NCBI GenBank assembly: GCA_023374045.1
Contig: CM041776.1
Location: forward strand, 41,732,171-41,796,170
Length of the DNA: 64,000 bases
Direction: 5' to 3'
Source: Limonium bicolor
Taxonomy: Eukaryota; Streptophyta; Magnoliopsida; Caryophyllales; Plumbaginaceae
Position numbers and translations under genes: made by a program. Below, one piece after another: positions 10,065 to 22,400 of this stretch. The number at the start of each line of letters is the position of its first letter. Position 1 is the first letter of the stretch. A model generated the notes under the pieces. That model saw nothing but the letters and a program-made list of their open reading frames with translations. It did no database searches and had not been told where the DNA came from.

Positions 10065-12490
10065 AAAAGTGAAATACCCCAAACCTTGATATGTGGTTTA
10101 AATATTAAACTATGGTATGTAAAGGCTAAAAAGCGCCTTAGAAACATCAGTGAACAATTTAAACCATAGTAAAATGCAATAAAGCACTAAGATACAGTTT
10201 GAGCAAAAACATGCTTTAAGCTTGGAGTGAACTTGGTTAGGACCCAAAGGGCCTACCAAGACTTAATAATATTCAATTATGATTTAATAAGGCTAATTAA
10301 GTCCTTAGGAAACCTTAGTAGACAATTAAACCAAATAAAACACAAGAAAATACCTTAAAGTCAATAAGAGCAAAAATGTGCTCTAAGCTTGGGATAAATT
10401 TGTATAAGACCTAATGGTCATACCTATACCTTATAAATATTTTAATGAACATATTAAATCAATTACCAAAGAAAACCAAGCTGGAAAACAAGTTAAAACA
10501 CAAAAAGTGCTTTAAGGAGTCTTAAAGCACGTTTTTGAAAAATTGTCTTGTAAATGAGTTTTGAATGGCTAAATGTCCATCATTACTCTTTAATTAACAT
10601 GTGTACTATATAGTATCAAATTTTGGAAGTTTATATCAATGGGAAATCAAAATTTCACATCTATGTGCCTTGTTTTAGTGAATAGTAACTAAAATAAGTT
10701 AGTTTGTAACATATGTTGTTATAAGTAATTAAATTGGTCAACAAAGACTATCATACCCCTAGACTACTAATGGGGGCGGGGGCCGGTTTTTGTTATGGTG
10801 AGTCACCAACATGTAAAATAAATCAATTAAGGAAAGGAAGGAAAAGTAAGTAAAGGAAGAAAGTTACTTTATAACATAAATATCTTCCAAAAGCAAACTT
10901 ACCTTCTCATTCTCTTCTTCCTTCTCATTTCACACGGTTCTTCCTCCATTCATGCTCTCTTCTACGGTTTGCAATAGTACCACACCAAACTCCATCTTTG
11001 ATCTCTTGTAACTCCTAGCTCCATGGTCCAAATTCAATTTCAAGACCACCATTCTTCTAGTTGGAGCAAGCTCTACACTTCTATCTTTTCAAATCTTCAA
11101 AAGCCTCATTTCGGTGCCATGGAGTTCCACCATTGATGGAGCTTGACCTCATCTTTTCACACCTTGTTGTTCTCCTTTGCTTGAAGGTAAGGAAACTCAA
11201 AGAAAAATGATGTTTCCTCCATGTTTTGTGTTGTCCGAAAATTCACCTCACAATGGTGTTTTTACCTTGCTTTTTTTAGCTCCATTTGAATCTTCCAAGG
11301 GCTAGGAGGAGTCCTCTCTTGATACTCATTCAAGCTCTCTTTCCATTCCAAGGTAAAACAACCATTTTAATGCCTTAAGATAATATATGTAACTAGGGTT
11401 TACAATGAGATGAAGCTTAAAGCTTGTATACTCATTATATTATTTGTATAATGTTTAGAAGTTGACAAGCAACTAAAAGCCTTGTCAATTTAGTCAAGGA
11501 AACAATAAAGAAGTTTGTGAGGAAAAGAGGTAAATATGCTATCTCAATGTAGTTTAAATGCCTTAGGAAAATGAGCTTGATTTGCTTAATAAAATACCTA
11601 AGGAGCCAATGGTAAATGAGCTAGTGAAATGCTCTCAAGGAGTTTATTAAAGGGCATATGTGTTGTTGTATGTAATTGCAGGTTAAAGGCAATATATATG
11701 TGGGAGATTCAGTGTTTAAGTTTAATGTATTTAAGGGCCTAAGAGCCATGTTATTTAAGGGCCTAAGTGCCAAGCAATTTAAGTTTATGCACTATATTGT
11801 GATGTAGTGTAAAATTTGGTGAATTTTTGTGTGTGAGGAAATTATTGATGGATCTTAGGTGTTCTTGAGTGAAATAAGGTAAAAACCTAAGTGTTTGGAT
11901 GTGGGAATATACAAGAGAAGCTATGGCAAAATTGGAAAATGTATAAGAAGTTCTAAGTGATTTAAACAAGTTTTGGTGAACTAGGAAGTGTTAAAGGTGA
12001 ACAAATGTTTTACTAGGGAAGAAAACATGTATTAAGTGATTTAGAGTGATACAAGGATTTAGGTATTACCTTGGAAGTTCTAGGAATTCAATGTGTGTTT
12101 TTGAGAATGTATTAAAGTCTTGGAGAAGTTTGTTTAAGTTTAGGAAGGTTGATGTGCAAGGAAGAAATGATGTTTAGGTAAGATGTGAAAAAGGAGATTT
12201 AGTTAGTAGGAAAAGAAGTTTGAGAGATGATGTTAAGGTGTAGAGGAAACACCATGGTATAGTGGTCATTATAAGTGAAATACCACTTAGAAATCTTAAG
12301 GAGAAAACATTCCAAGTGCTAGGAATTTTGTAAGAAATTTGTGAATGATAAATGGTTTTGGTGAGTGATTTAAAGAGTTTAGTACATGGATAAAGGTGTG
12401 TTTGATGTGCCAAATGATGTTAGAACACATTAAAAGGCTTGAGGAAAAGTTGGGAGAAAGTTTGACAAGTTTTGGACAACTTCTGATGTT

Positions 12491-12671
12491 GTCCGACCCA
12501 GTGGTCCGACCCAGGGTGGGTCGGACAGCCTTGTTAATTAAATCGTAGGAGTTTCTGGAATGGTCCGACCCAGATGGTTGGGTCGGACATGGGTCGGACA
12601 GGTGTATTTAAAAGATGGGAAAAGTTTCTGGAACGGTCCGACCCAGTTGTGGGTCGGACGGTGGGTCGGAC
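12491..12671. repeat. Cluster of GTCCGACCC / GGGTCGGAC inverted motifs, 5' LTR copy
   Basis: Four GTCCGACCC sites (12491, 12504, 12563, 12636) and five GGGTCGGAC sites (12518, 12580, 12591, 12651, 12663) occur within 181 bases, arranged as near-palindromes with short spacers. Confidence 0.88.
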
Positions 12672-13270
12672 GGCCCAAAATGTGTAAAAAAAAACAAAAC
12701 ATTGTTTAAGGTTATAAGATGATGGGGATTATTAAGTAATGATGTTATAAGATTGTTAAGGACATGTTAAGTAAGTTATAATGGTGATTTAGTGGAGGAA
12801 AAATTGTATTAAAATGTAAAAGTAAAACAAGTTAAAATGGGAAGTTATATAACTAAATTAACGGGAAAAGTTATAAGCATTAGACTCTAAACAATCATGT
12901 TACCCCGATGTTAATAAAAGTACATGTAATGTTATCAGTTGTTCGAGAATTGCTCGAGGAACATAAGTGGACACGATAAAGTGGACTCCGGAGACAGGTA
13001 TGGTTTTCTTGCAACCTGTGTCCTACCGGATTACACCGGCTTGTATGCCAATGTGTTTTTCTGTGTGTTTGTCACGTTATAAGATAAATCATGAAACGAG
13101 TTTACAGTCGTTATTGTTGTTGTATGTTTACGTGCCGATACCGGTAACCTCGAATGCGCTTGAAGGGCTAGTTAACCACTATTAGGTAAACCTAAGAGAA
13201 CGGTATCTGGTGATAACGTTTCCGACCTAAGGAACGTTCTGACCACGGCTATGCGTGAGTTAGTCATATG

Positions 13271-13296
13271 ATGTTTGTGTGTGATGTTTGTGTGTG
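13271..13296 (+). repeat. 13-bp tandem repeat, two units
   Basis: Unit ATGTTTGTGTGTG is present twice here and three times at 22692-22730 in the 3' LTR, so the copy number changed after insertion or differed between templates. Confidence 0.85.
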
Positions 13297-14172
13297 AATG
13301 TATGACTCTCCCTTCCCCTGTGTGTGTCTAACAAGACTTAACCCAATGTTGTGATTGTTTATTAAGTTCAATGTTGAACTCTAACAAGTGCTAACGGGGA
13401 AGTGAGGAGTCCGGTCTGTTCCGGCCACGCGTGTGAGTATGGGGGTCGTTGTCATATCAGGTTCGATCCTTTCTGTATGTTATGGTTGTTTTCCAATTTG
13501 GTTTCCACCTTCCTTTAGCTTAACCAAGCTATTTTACTGACTCACGTCGGGCCATAGGGGCATACTATGTTATGTTTGTTCGGTGTGCTTGGATCACTAT
13601 ATCCGAGACACCTTGTGTTAAGTTATCCGTTCATTTAACGAGACGGTAACGAGTTATGTAGTGAGCTTATCACGAGACTGGCAACATTCTCTAGGCTACA
13701 AGTGAACTGACTATGTTTGGGCCGGTTCATAAAAGGGAACCGTACCCGTTATGTTCTGTATTGTTGTTATGATGCAATATCTATTGTGATGTTATTATGT
13801 GCACGTTGAAACGTGAAAAGTGTTGTTATGTGTTGTTAGGTGATTGTTATATGTTGTAAAATGTGGAGTATGTGGATCATGGATATGAATCCCAGTTTGT
13901 GATAAGAGGCGTTTAAGGATAACCCGATTAATGGGTAAGTGTCGTCTATTAAGGAAGTAGCTCCATCAGAGGAGAACACTCTAGGGTTAATGAACACTAT
14001 GAGTGACTTATCAAGTAAGGATGTGTTACCTGTTTGTTGAGCCCATTGAGGCGAAGTGTTATGTGTAGTGTGCTTTTAGTTACATGCATGATTTAAATAT
14101 AATCAACCGCATGCTAAGACGACAATTAGTTGTGCGTGGCCCGGTAGCATGTGGGCTGCGGGATTACCATAC

Positions 14173-14200
14173 CAGCAAAGGTGCTGAGCCCCTTGGGGGC
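14173..14200 (+). other. Twin small hairpins in the 5' LTR
   Basis: CAGCA-aagg-TGCTG is followed after one A by GCCCC-ttg-GGGGC. The same two-hairpin layout is at 23616-23643 and, on the opposite strand, at 62827-62854 with changed bases. Confidence 0.6.
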
Positions 14201-14296
14201 CACCCTTTCTCTTCTTTTCCTATTTCAGGTACAAAGAGCTGGAGCCGTTCGAGAGTAGGACGGGGTAGTCGTTGAACATGGGTAATCGTTTAAGTT

Positions 14297-14306
14297 GTAT
14301 ATATAC
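14297..14306 (+). promoter_or_regulatory. TATA-like run near the 3' end of the 5' LTR
   Basis: TGTATATATA lies about 280 bases before the LTR end, a plausible place for the transcription start of an LTR. The 3' LTR has the same run near 23740. Motif match only. Confidence 0.3.
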
Positions 14307-14589
14307 AGTAGGTGTTGTAAGACCGAAATTGTTATCGGCATTAGTTTGTGAATACTCGGTACAGTTGGAAGGTGTATGTTTGTTTCTATTGTTAATGGAA
14401 GGGTCAGTAATGTGTAGTCGCTCGGGAATCTAGTCCATCAGACCGGTACAATGTATATGTAATAGCCTTGTTAGCCACGTGGGTGGTTAACGGCGTGTAA
14501 CACCAACGAGTTAAGTAATGTGATGAAGTTTGTTTTTCCGCTGCAGTTTATTGTAAGTGTGTTAATGTTGGATGGGGTGTTACAAAAAG

Positions 14590-14601
14590 TGGTATCAGAA
14601 C
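14590..14601 (+). other. Primer binding site of the LARD element
   Basis: TGGTATCAGAAC lies five bases after the LTR end and differs at one position from the plant initiator-Met primer site TGGTATCAGAGC. Confidence 0.85.
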
Positions 14602-15411
14602 GAAGTATCGCTCTGATGACTGAATTACCGAGCTTAGGAAGTACCGAGTTAGGATTTTAGTACTCTGGGTTAAGGGTTAAGTGATAGCGTGAGAAATACG
14701 CCAGTTAGGTATTACCAGTGTGTACTGGAAACCTACAATATCCATCCCCGCCCTCCACAATCCCTGTTTTATAACTTGGGAAAGAACGCCAGAGAGATGG
14801 AAGTCCACTCTTACTCGGGAATACCCGATCTGGCTGTTATTAAATACCTCTAAAGGTACGGAGAACCTGTCATACGGTAGATCCCGAAAACTGGGAATCC
14901 CGGAGACGGTTTCCATCTGAACATTGTTAACCACATTTAATAGCGAAGAATGAAGAATTTTGTGTATAAGAGAATAGAATTTTCGGCAACCTGGGTCGAC
15001 ATGCCGAGCAGTCGAGAATAACCAGCTTGCAACGTACCGACCGTGCAACAGGCAAGAAGTGGATTAGTAAAACCCGAGACGAGTGTCTACGGGACCGCAG
15101 TTGTTAAATGACACACCAACGGTATATCGACCGACAAAGGAACTACAACGTAGTGCCCAAACAAGAGACAAGTCTCAGTAACCACAACAAATGGGTGGAA
15201 TGGGCTACGAAGAGGAAACAATAAAAGAAAAAGGGGTCTCCCAGAATGGGAAACACCCTAGTTAATGATTATCATGTGAAGACAGTGAGAAGTCACCTAG
15301 AGGAGTTATTATCAAGACAGTAAGATCAGTGAGGGCCAACAAGGCCACTGATGACAGTGCGGGTAAAAACAATACCGCAACCACTATGTGTGCTTAACCG
15401 ATAGCCAGTTA

Positions 15412-15441
15412 GCATGGCGCACTTGCTATAGCAAGTGCTGC
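15412..15441. repeat. Shared palindromic block (copy 2), perfect palindrome
   Basis: GCACTTGCTATAGCAAGTGC at 15419-15438 is a perfect 20-base palindrome, preceded by GCATGGC. Related blocks are at 8971-9000 and 61537-61564. Confidence 0.85.
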
Positions 15442-18400
15442 TATAACAGGGCTGTTCGGGAAATTTATAACCACCACAAAGTACTTAGTAAAGTACCATA
15501 AAGTTAAGCGTGATCGTCATAACAGTGGAAGGGCCTGTTAGCCTAACCTTTGTAATTGTAAGTACACCAGTCAGCAAGAAGCTAGACTTGGTTAAGGTCA
15601 GAAGATGTTGTGAAACCATGAAAATTTTTCTTTCAAACCCAGATTTATTCAAACTCTTTTCTTTTCAAAACCAAATTTTCTTTCAAACCAATACTTCTTT
15701 CTAACCTTTTTCTAAACCAAACCAGTAAAACCAAGGGCAGTTGATAAGAATTCAACAATGGATAAACTTTCCCTCGATTAAGTTCGGGAAGCACGGAATG
15801 AATATTGTCACGGGACAATATAAGGGAGTTGACAACAGAATACTTCACCTAGGCGTGTGACGGACACTACGAGTGTACCAACTGTAATGTGGGACGACCG
15901 CACTCCGATAAGAGCTTGTGGGCCTGACAGACCTACTTATGGTTTAGTTGGGTAAGTAGTAATGTATCAGTAGGGTACCCCACATATGTATACAAGTAGA
16001 GTCCGGAACACGGGAAGTAGTCGACTCCATACTACAGTCAGTAGTAAAAGTCAAACAAGAGCTAAGGATTACCATGAATGGTTAAAGTTAAGGAACTCAG
16101 TTAAGTTAACGAGACTAAAGGAATTAGTGAATTCCTTTCAACGAAATGTTTAAGAGTCAGGAGGTGAGAAGTGCACTAACTGTAATGTAAAGACATAGCA
16201 TATGTCTTAAGGTTCCTCAGGGATAAACATGTTAGCAGGAATAGTGACCCAGCCTGTGCATGGCAAGCAGATGCCTAATGAGGACACATTAGTGTGCAAT
16301 GAACGGGATGAAACCCCCAGAATGAGTACCTACACTACCAGGAAATGTTGATCTTCACAGAAGAAGATAATAAGCCAGTTAAGAACGCAAATGGCATGGC
16401 TAACAGAATGTACCAATAAGTGCGAACCGGATGTAATGGCATAACTTAGCAATACCCAGAGCAATCCTTGAAGGGTGTTCGCATCAACAGTTGTTGCACG
16501 AAATGGCATGACAGAAGCACAAAGGTTGAAACTAACACCCAGTTTAGACATAAGTTGTCAGGAGACGGACTGACAAACCTAAGGGGCATCCCATGAAAGG
16601 AAACGGAATGCAACGACCTTGTCATGGAGCACAATATAATATCCAAACCATGTAATGTTGTATAGAGAAGTACATGTGTGTGAACCGTCCACAATGGACA
16701 GAGCTCGAAGCAGTAAAGCTCTTAAGCCACAATTAAAATATGTTATATAAATTAGATTGATTGCAAAAGTTTATGTTATATAAGTGAATAGAGTGGAGAA
16801 CGAACCACTGCATTAAGAGTGGGGATACCTCTCGATGCTGTGAAACCGCTGGAGCGGTAGTTATGTGAACCAAGCTCAAGAAATATGTTTAGGATGGACA
16901 ATATTATTATTATTTGAGAGCAGTTAGTTTAGTAGTATGTGTGTATGAAGTGAAACACCGAGCTGAATAACGTCGGTTTGTAACTCGAGTGATCAACGCT
17001 AAAGGAGTATTCAGTAGTCATCCAAATGAATGGCGAACCATATTACGAATAATGTAATATATTGTGGAAGTTAATGTGACAGTAAAACCATGTAAGTTAG
17101 TGTTATGCAATGAGTAAGAACACGGTGCGCAGAAGGCGACCGTTGTATCAATGTTATTGAGTAATAATGTGGCAGATAAGACCAGTTATGAGTTAAACTC
17201 AGAGGAGATGCAAGGTAAGCGATGTTAAACAGACTGGACAATAAGCCAGTGGTAGGTACTATGTGATGAGGAACTCAGTGTGAATTCCATGGCGAATTGC
17301 ATAAGGGATTTACTGTCAAGAGTTTACGCCTCTGCACTCTGTATGACTGAGTGTTTTGGTATTGCACTTGCGCAGTAAGGATCGAGTGGGAGAGCTAGGA
17401 ATTGGAAACATGTTTATTGTGGAGGAATAATGTTATAATGGTCGATGCATAGGAAATGCAAGGCCGCACCAATAAAAGAGTACTTGTACAAAACCAAATG
17501 TGGAGACATTATTAACAGCAAGTGACTACAGTAGCACTAACTGCCAAATATCGGTATGGAATATACCCCAAATGTTGTAAATTGCTGAGAGAGCACTACA
17601 CACTAGGTAGTAGCTCAATCTCAACCGACAGTAAGTCGGAAGGGAACAAGTCAATCATTGTGAAATGCATAGCTGTATACACAGTAAATTGTTATGGAAG
17701 TGGATAGAAAGTTTATAACTCACCGAATTCGCTAACGGTAAGAGATACCACGCGTCGGTTGAGAAACCATTGTTACCAAGATGAAGGTGACAATTGGGGA
17801 TGTACAATACAGTAAGAATAACAAATGGGGCAATTAAGCTCTACAGTTATTACAGTTTCGCAGCAGAAACTAGTGAGCCAGTGATTCAAGTGTTGAATGT
17901 ACATGGTGAGCATGAGTGAATGGCTAATTATTAACGCCTAGAAGCCTAACAGGCCAGAATCAAAACCAACTAAGAGTTTAAACAAACTCCAATGAGAATT
18001 CTTGGTTTAGGAACTAAACCGCCAATATGGTTAAGATCCTCTAATCAGAATCCATTGTGTAATAGACCGCGTGGAAGTTAAAACACTTCACGACGGCAGA
18101 ACATTTTAAGCCAATGTTTAGTGATTGATTACGTGGACGTAATCCCTTTTAAGGGGGTAGAGCGCAAAACCACTTAGTGTGTATTACCGTACAAGTGTAC
18201 GTGACTTATGTTGTGCATAGCACAAATAAATTGTTTTGATGATTGGTGTGTGTGTTACGTAAACATACGCATTCATTCATGGTTTAATTGTGGTAATTGC
18301 GCACAGAAGATGCGAATACCATTGTGATAAGTGTGTTGATTTATTAACAGTTGTGTGTGATGGTACAAGTGTGGGGAGTGGAGAAACTCCCGGGGGAACA

Positions 18401-19132
18401 AAAACCCCGACAGTGTATAAATGTGAAACTGTGTGTGGTATTTTGATAAAATATATGTGTATATATACAATATAGTGATTCATGAAAGGGTATGAAACCG
18501 ACATAGAACCTAGTGAGAATAAGATTCCCTAGGTAACAACATTAAAGTGAATGGAAATAACCGATAGACGAAGTTCTATCCCTTGGAGATGTTATGATCA
18601 TGATTAGAATGATTAAAAAAAGATAGAAAATTGGAAATGAGTGATTTATTTGATGCTTGAAATTGAAGTGGGAGGTGGAACTTGATTTGCATGTGATCAA
18701 GGGAAGCTGAACACAAATTGGGGTGGAAGGATAGTTCAACACTGATGCTGATCACATTAGGGTTGAATGATTCTTGAAGCTCCCCTTAAGTGGTCATAAA
18801 TAACCACGCTAAGAAAAGAAGCAAAGAGCATAAGTTGGACTTGGAGTTGTGTGTGTTTTCAAAAAGGATTTTGAATTGGTATTTATAAAACGTTAATAGA
18901 TACTTTACATAGTTAAAGTTCTCTTACTTAACCTAACAAGGAAATTTTAAATTTAAGTGATTGTTTTGATCTCCCAAAGGCACGGGGACGGAAGGTGTCC
19001 ATCGCGACCGGGTTCTGCGGGATCACAGTGTATATCAAAGATATTTTTGATTGCTATACATGCTATGACATGTTGTGTGGTATGTGTAATAAATATTATT
19101 TTGACTTTGAGTTCCTAAAGTGTATGCTATTA

Positions 19133-19365
19133 AGACCTATGAGTCTAAATGTGTTGTGTTACATAGACCTATGTGTCTAAAGGCTGTTATGTTATCAAGA
19201 CCTATGTGTCTAAATGTTTTTATGTTACCCAAGACCAGAGAGTCTAAGGGTTGTTATGTATGTGTAAATGTTGTTAAGATACCCGGACCATTGAGTCCGA
19301 GGTTATCTTGTGAATATGTTATGTTATGTATGGATGTGAATGTGTTACCCGGACCATTAAGTCCG
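19133..19365 (+). repeat. Series of six hairpins with compensatory changes
   Basis: Six short stem-loops, each with a 6-base loop, occur at 19133-19146, 19164-19179, 19198-19211, 19232-19245, 19284-19299 and 19350-19365. The stem is (T)AGAC/GTCT(A) in the first four and CGGAC/GTCCG in the last two, so two adjacent pairs change together. They lie 110-350 bases before the polypurine tract. Confidence 0.75.
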
Positions 19366-19474
19366 AGGTTGTGATGTAAAGTGTGTTTGGTTATGGAAGT
19401 TTTTACCTCTATAAGTAATCCCCGTATTCTAATCCAAGATGTGTGGGAAGTGTAAACTTCGAGGACGAAGTTCT

Positions 19475-19489
19475 TTTAAGGGGGGTAGA
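19475..19489 (+). other. Polypurine tract of the LARD element
   Basis: TTAAGGGGGGTAGAT directly precedes the 3' LTR. The CGAGGACGAAGTTC just upstream resembles the end of Tekay chromoviruses. Confidence 0.85.
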
Positions 19490-22400
19490 TTGAAATACCC
19501 CAAACCTTGATATGTGGTTTAAATATTAAACTATGGTATGTAAAGGCTAAAAAGTGCCTTATAAACATCAGTGAACAATTTAAACCATAGTAAAATGCAA
19601 TAAAGCACTAAGATACAGTTTGAGCAAAAACATGCTTTAAGCTTGGAGTGAACTTGGTTAGGACCCAAAGGGACTACCAAGACTTAATAATATTCAATTA
19701 TGATTTAATAAGGCTAATTAAGTCCTTAGGAAACCTTAGAAGACAGTTAAACCAAATAAAACACAAGAAAATACCTTAAAGTCAATAAGAGCAAAAATGT
19801 GCTCTAAGCTTGGGATAAATTTGTATAAGACCTAATGGTCATACCTATACCTTATAAATATGTTAATGAACATATTAAATCAATTACCAAAGAAAACCAA
19901 GCTGGAAAACAAGTTAAAACACAAAAAGTGCTTTAAGGAGTCTTAAAGCACGTTTTTGAAAAATTGTCTTGTAAATGAGTTTTGAATGGCTAAATGTCCA
20001 TCATTACTCTTTAATTAACATGTGTACTATATAGTATCACATTTGGAAGTTTATATCAATGGGAAATCAAAAATTTCACATCTATGTGCCTTGTTTTAGT
20101 GAATAGTAACTAAAATAAGTTAGTTTGTAACATATGTTGTTATAAGTAATTAAATTGGTCAAAAAAGACTATCATACCCCTAGACTACTAATGGGGGCCG
20201 GTTTTTGTTATGGTGAGTCACCAACATGTAAAAGAAATCAATTAAGGAAAGGAAGGAAAAGTAAGTAAAGGAAGAAAGTTACTTTATAACATAAATATCT
20301 TCCAAAAGCAAACTTACCTTCTCATTCTCTTCTTCCTTCTCATTTCACACGGTTCTTCCTCCCTTCATGCTCTCTTCTACGGTTTGCAATAGTACCACAC
20401 CAAACTCCATCTTTGATCTCTTGTAACTCCTAGCTCTATGGTCCAAATTCAATTTCAAGACCACCATTCTTCTAGTTGGAGCAAGCTCTACACTTCTATC
20501 TTTTCAAATCTTCAAAAGCCTCATTTCGGTGCCATGGAGTTCCACCATTGATGGAGCTTGACCTCATCTTTTCACACCTTGTTGTTCTCCTTTGCTTCTA
20601 GGTAAGGAAACTCAAAGAAAAATGATGTTTCCTCCATGTTTTGTGTTGTCCGAAAATTCACCTCACAATGGTGTTTTTACCTTGCTTGTTTTAGCTCCAT
20701 TTGAATCTTCCAAGGGCTAGGAGGAGTCCTCTCTTAATACTCATTCAAGCTCTCTTTCCATTCCAAGGTAAAACAACCATTTTAATGCCTTAAGATAATA
20801 TATGTAACTAGGGTTTACAATGAGATGAAGCTTAAAGCTTGTATACTCATTATATTATTTGTATAATGTTTAGAAGTTGACAAGCAACTAAAATCCTTGC
20901 CAATTTAGTCAAGGAAACAAGAAAGAAGTTTGTGAGGAAAAGGGGTAAATATGCTATCTCAATGTAGTTTAAATGCCTTAGGAAAATGAGCTTGATTTGC
21001 TTAATAAAATACCTAAGGAGCCAATGGTAAATGAGCTTGTGAAATGCTCTCAAGGAGTTTATTAAAGGGCATATGTGTTGTTGTATGTAATTGTAGGTTG
21101 AAGGCAATATATATGTGGGAGATTCAGTGTTTAAGTTTAATGTATTTAAGGGCCTAAGAGCCATGTTATTTAAGGGCCTAAGTGCCAAGCAATTTAAGTT
21201 TATGCACTATATTGTGATGTAGTGTAAAATTTGGTGAAGTTTTGTGTGTGAGGAAATTATTGATGGATCTTAGGTGTTCTTGAGTGAAATAAGGTAAAAA
21301 CATAAGTGTTTGGATGTGGGAATATACAAGAGAAGCTATGGCAAAATTTGGAAAATGTATAAGAAGTTCTAAGTGATTTAAACAAGTTTTGGTGAACTAG
21401 AAAGCGTTAAAGGTGAACAAATGTTTTACTACGGAAGAAAACATGTATTAAGGTGATTTAGAGTGATACAAGGATTTAGGTATTACCTTGGAAGTTCTAG
21501 GAATTCAATGTGTGTTTTTGAGAATGTATTAAAGTCTTGGAGAAGTTTGTTTAAGTTTAGGAAGGTTTATGTGCAAGGAAGAAATGATGTTTAGGTAAGA
21601 TGTGAAAAAGGAGATTTAGTTAGTAGGAAAAGAAGTTTGAGAGATGATGTTAAGGTGTAGAGGAAACACCATGGTATAGTGGTCATTATAAGTGAAATAC
21701 CACTTAGAAATCTTAAGGAGAAAACATTCCAAGTGCTAGGAATTTTGTAAGAAATTTGTGAATGATAAAATTGTTTTGGTGAGTGATTTAAAGAGTTTAG
21801 CACATGGCTAAAGGTGTGTTTGATGTGCCAAATGATGTTAGAACACATTAAAAGGCTTGAGGAAAAGTTGGGAGAAAGTTTGACAAGTTTTGGACAACTT
21901 CTGATGTTGTCCGACCCAGTGGTCCGACCCAGGGTGGGTCGGACAGCCTTGTTAATTCAATCGTAGGAGTTTCTGGAATGGTCCGACCCAGATGGTTGGG
22001 TCGGACATGGGTCAGACAGGTGTATTTAAAAGACGGGAAAAGTTTCTGGAACGGTCCGACCCAGTTGTGGGTCGGACGGTGGGTCGGACGGCCCAAAATG
22101 TGTAAAAAAAAAAACAAAACATTGTTTAAGGTTATAAGATGATGGGGATTATTAAGTAATGATGTTATAATATTGTTAAGGACAAGTTAAGTAAGTTATA
22201 ATGGTGATTTAGTGGAGGAAAAATTGTATTAAAATGTAAAAGTAAAACAAGTTAAAATGGGAAGTTATATAACTAAATTAACGGGGATAAGTTATAAGCA
22301 TTAGACTTTAAACAATCATGTTACCCCGATGTTAATAAAAGTACATGTAATGTTATCAGTTGTTCGAGAATTGCTCGAGGAACATAAGTGGACACGATAA

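Larger units (their letters stand above)
10070..14584 (+). repeat. 5' LTR of the LARD element (4515 bp)
   Basis: Begins TGAAATACCCCAAACC and ends GGATGGGGTGTTACA. It aligns along its whole length with 19490-24026. It is unusually long for an LTR. No protein frame in it is conserved between the two copies beyond what identity of the LTRs would give. It holds the inverted GTCCGACCC cluster, a 13-bp tandem repeat, paired small hairpins and a TATA-like run near its 3' end. Confidence 0.93.
14585..19489 (+). other. Internal region of the LARD element, non-coding (4.9 kb)
   Basis: Between primer site and polypurine tract I find only short frames and no gag, protease, reverse transcriptase or integrase motif in any frame. 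The first 2.3 kb are recognisably related to the reverse complement of 60081-62509, for example CCCTCCACA followed by CGCCAGAGAGA and ACTCGGGAA, and AGAACGAACCA with GGGGATACCTCTC. This shows a conserved non-coding core shared by at least two elements. It includes a perfect 20-base palindrome (15419-15438) and six hairpins near its 3' end. Confidence 0.85.

Noticed and set aside
14084..14275. A 63-codon frame present in both LARD LTRs (again at 23527-23736)
   Set aside because: Its repetition is explained by LTR identity. There is no recognisable domain, and it overlaps the hairpin block. The stop position differs between the copies.
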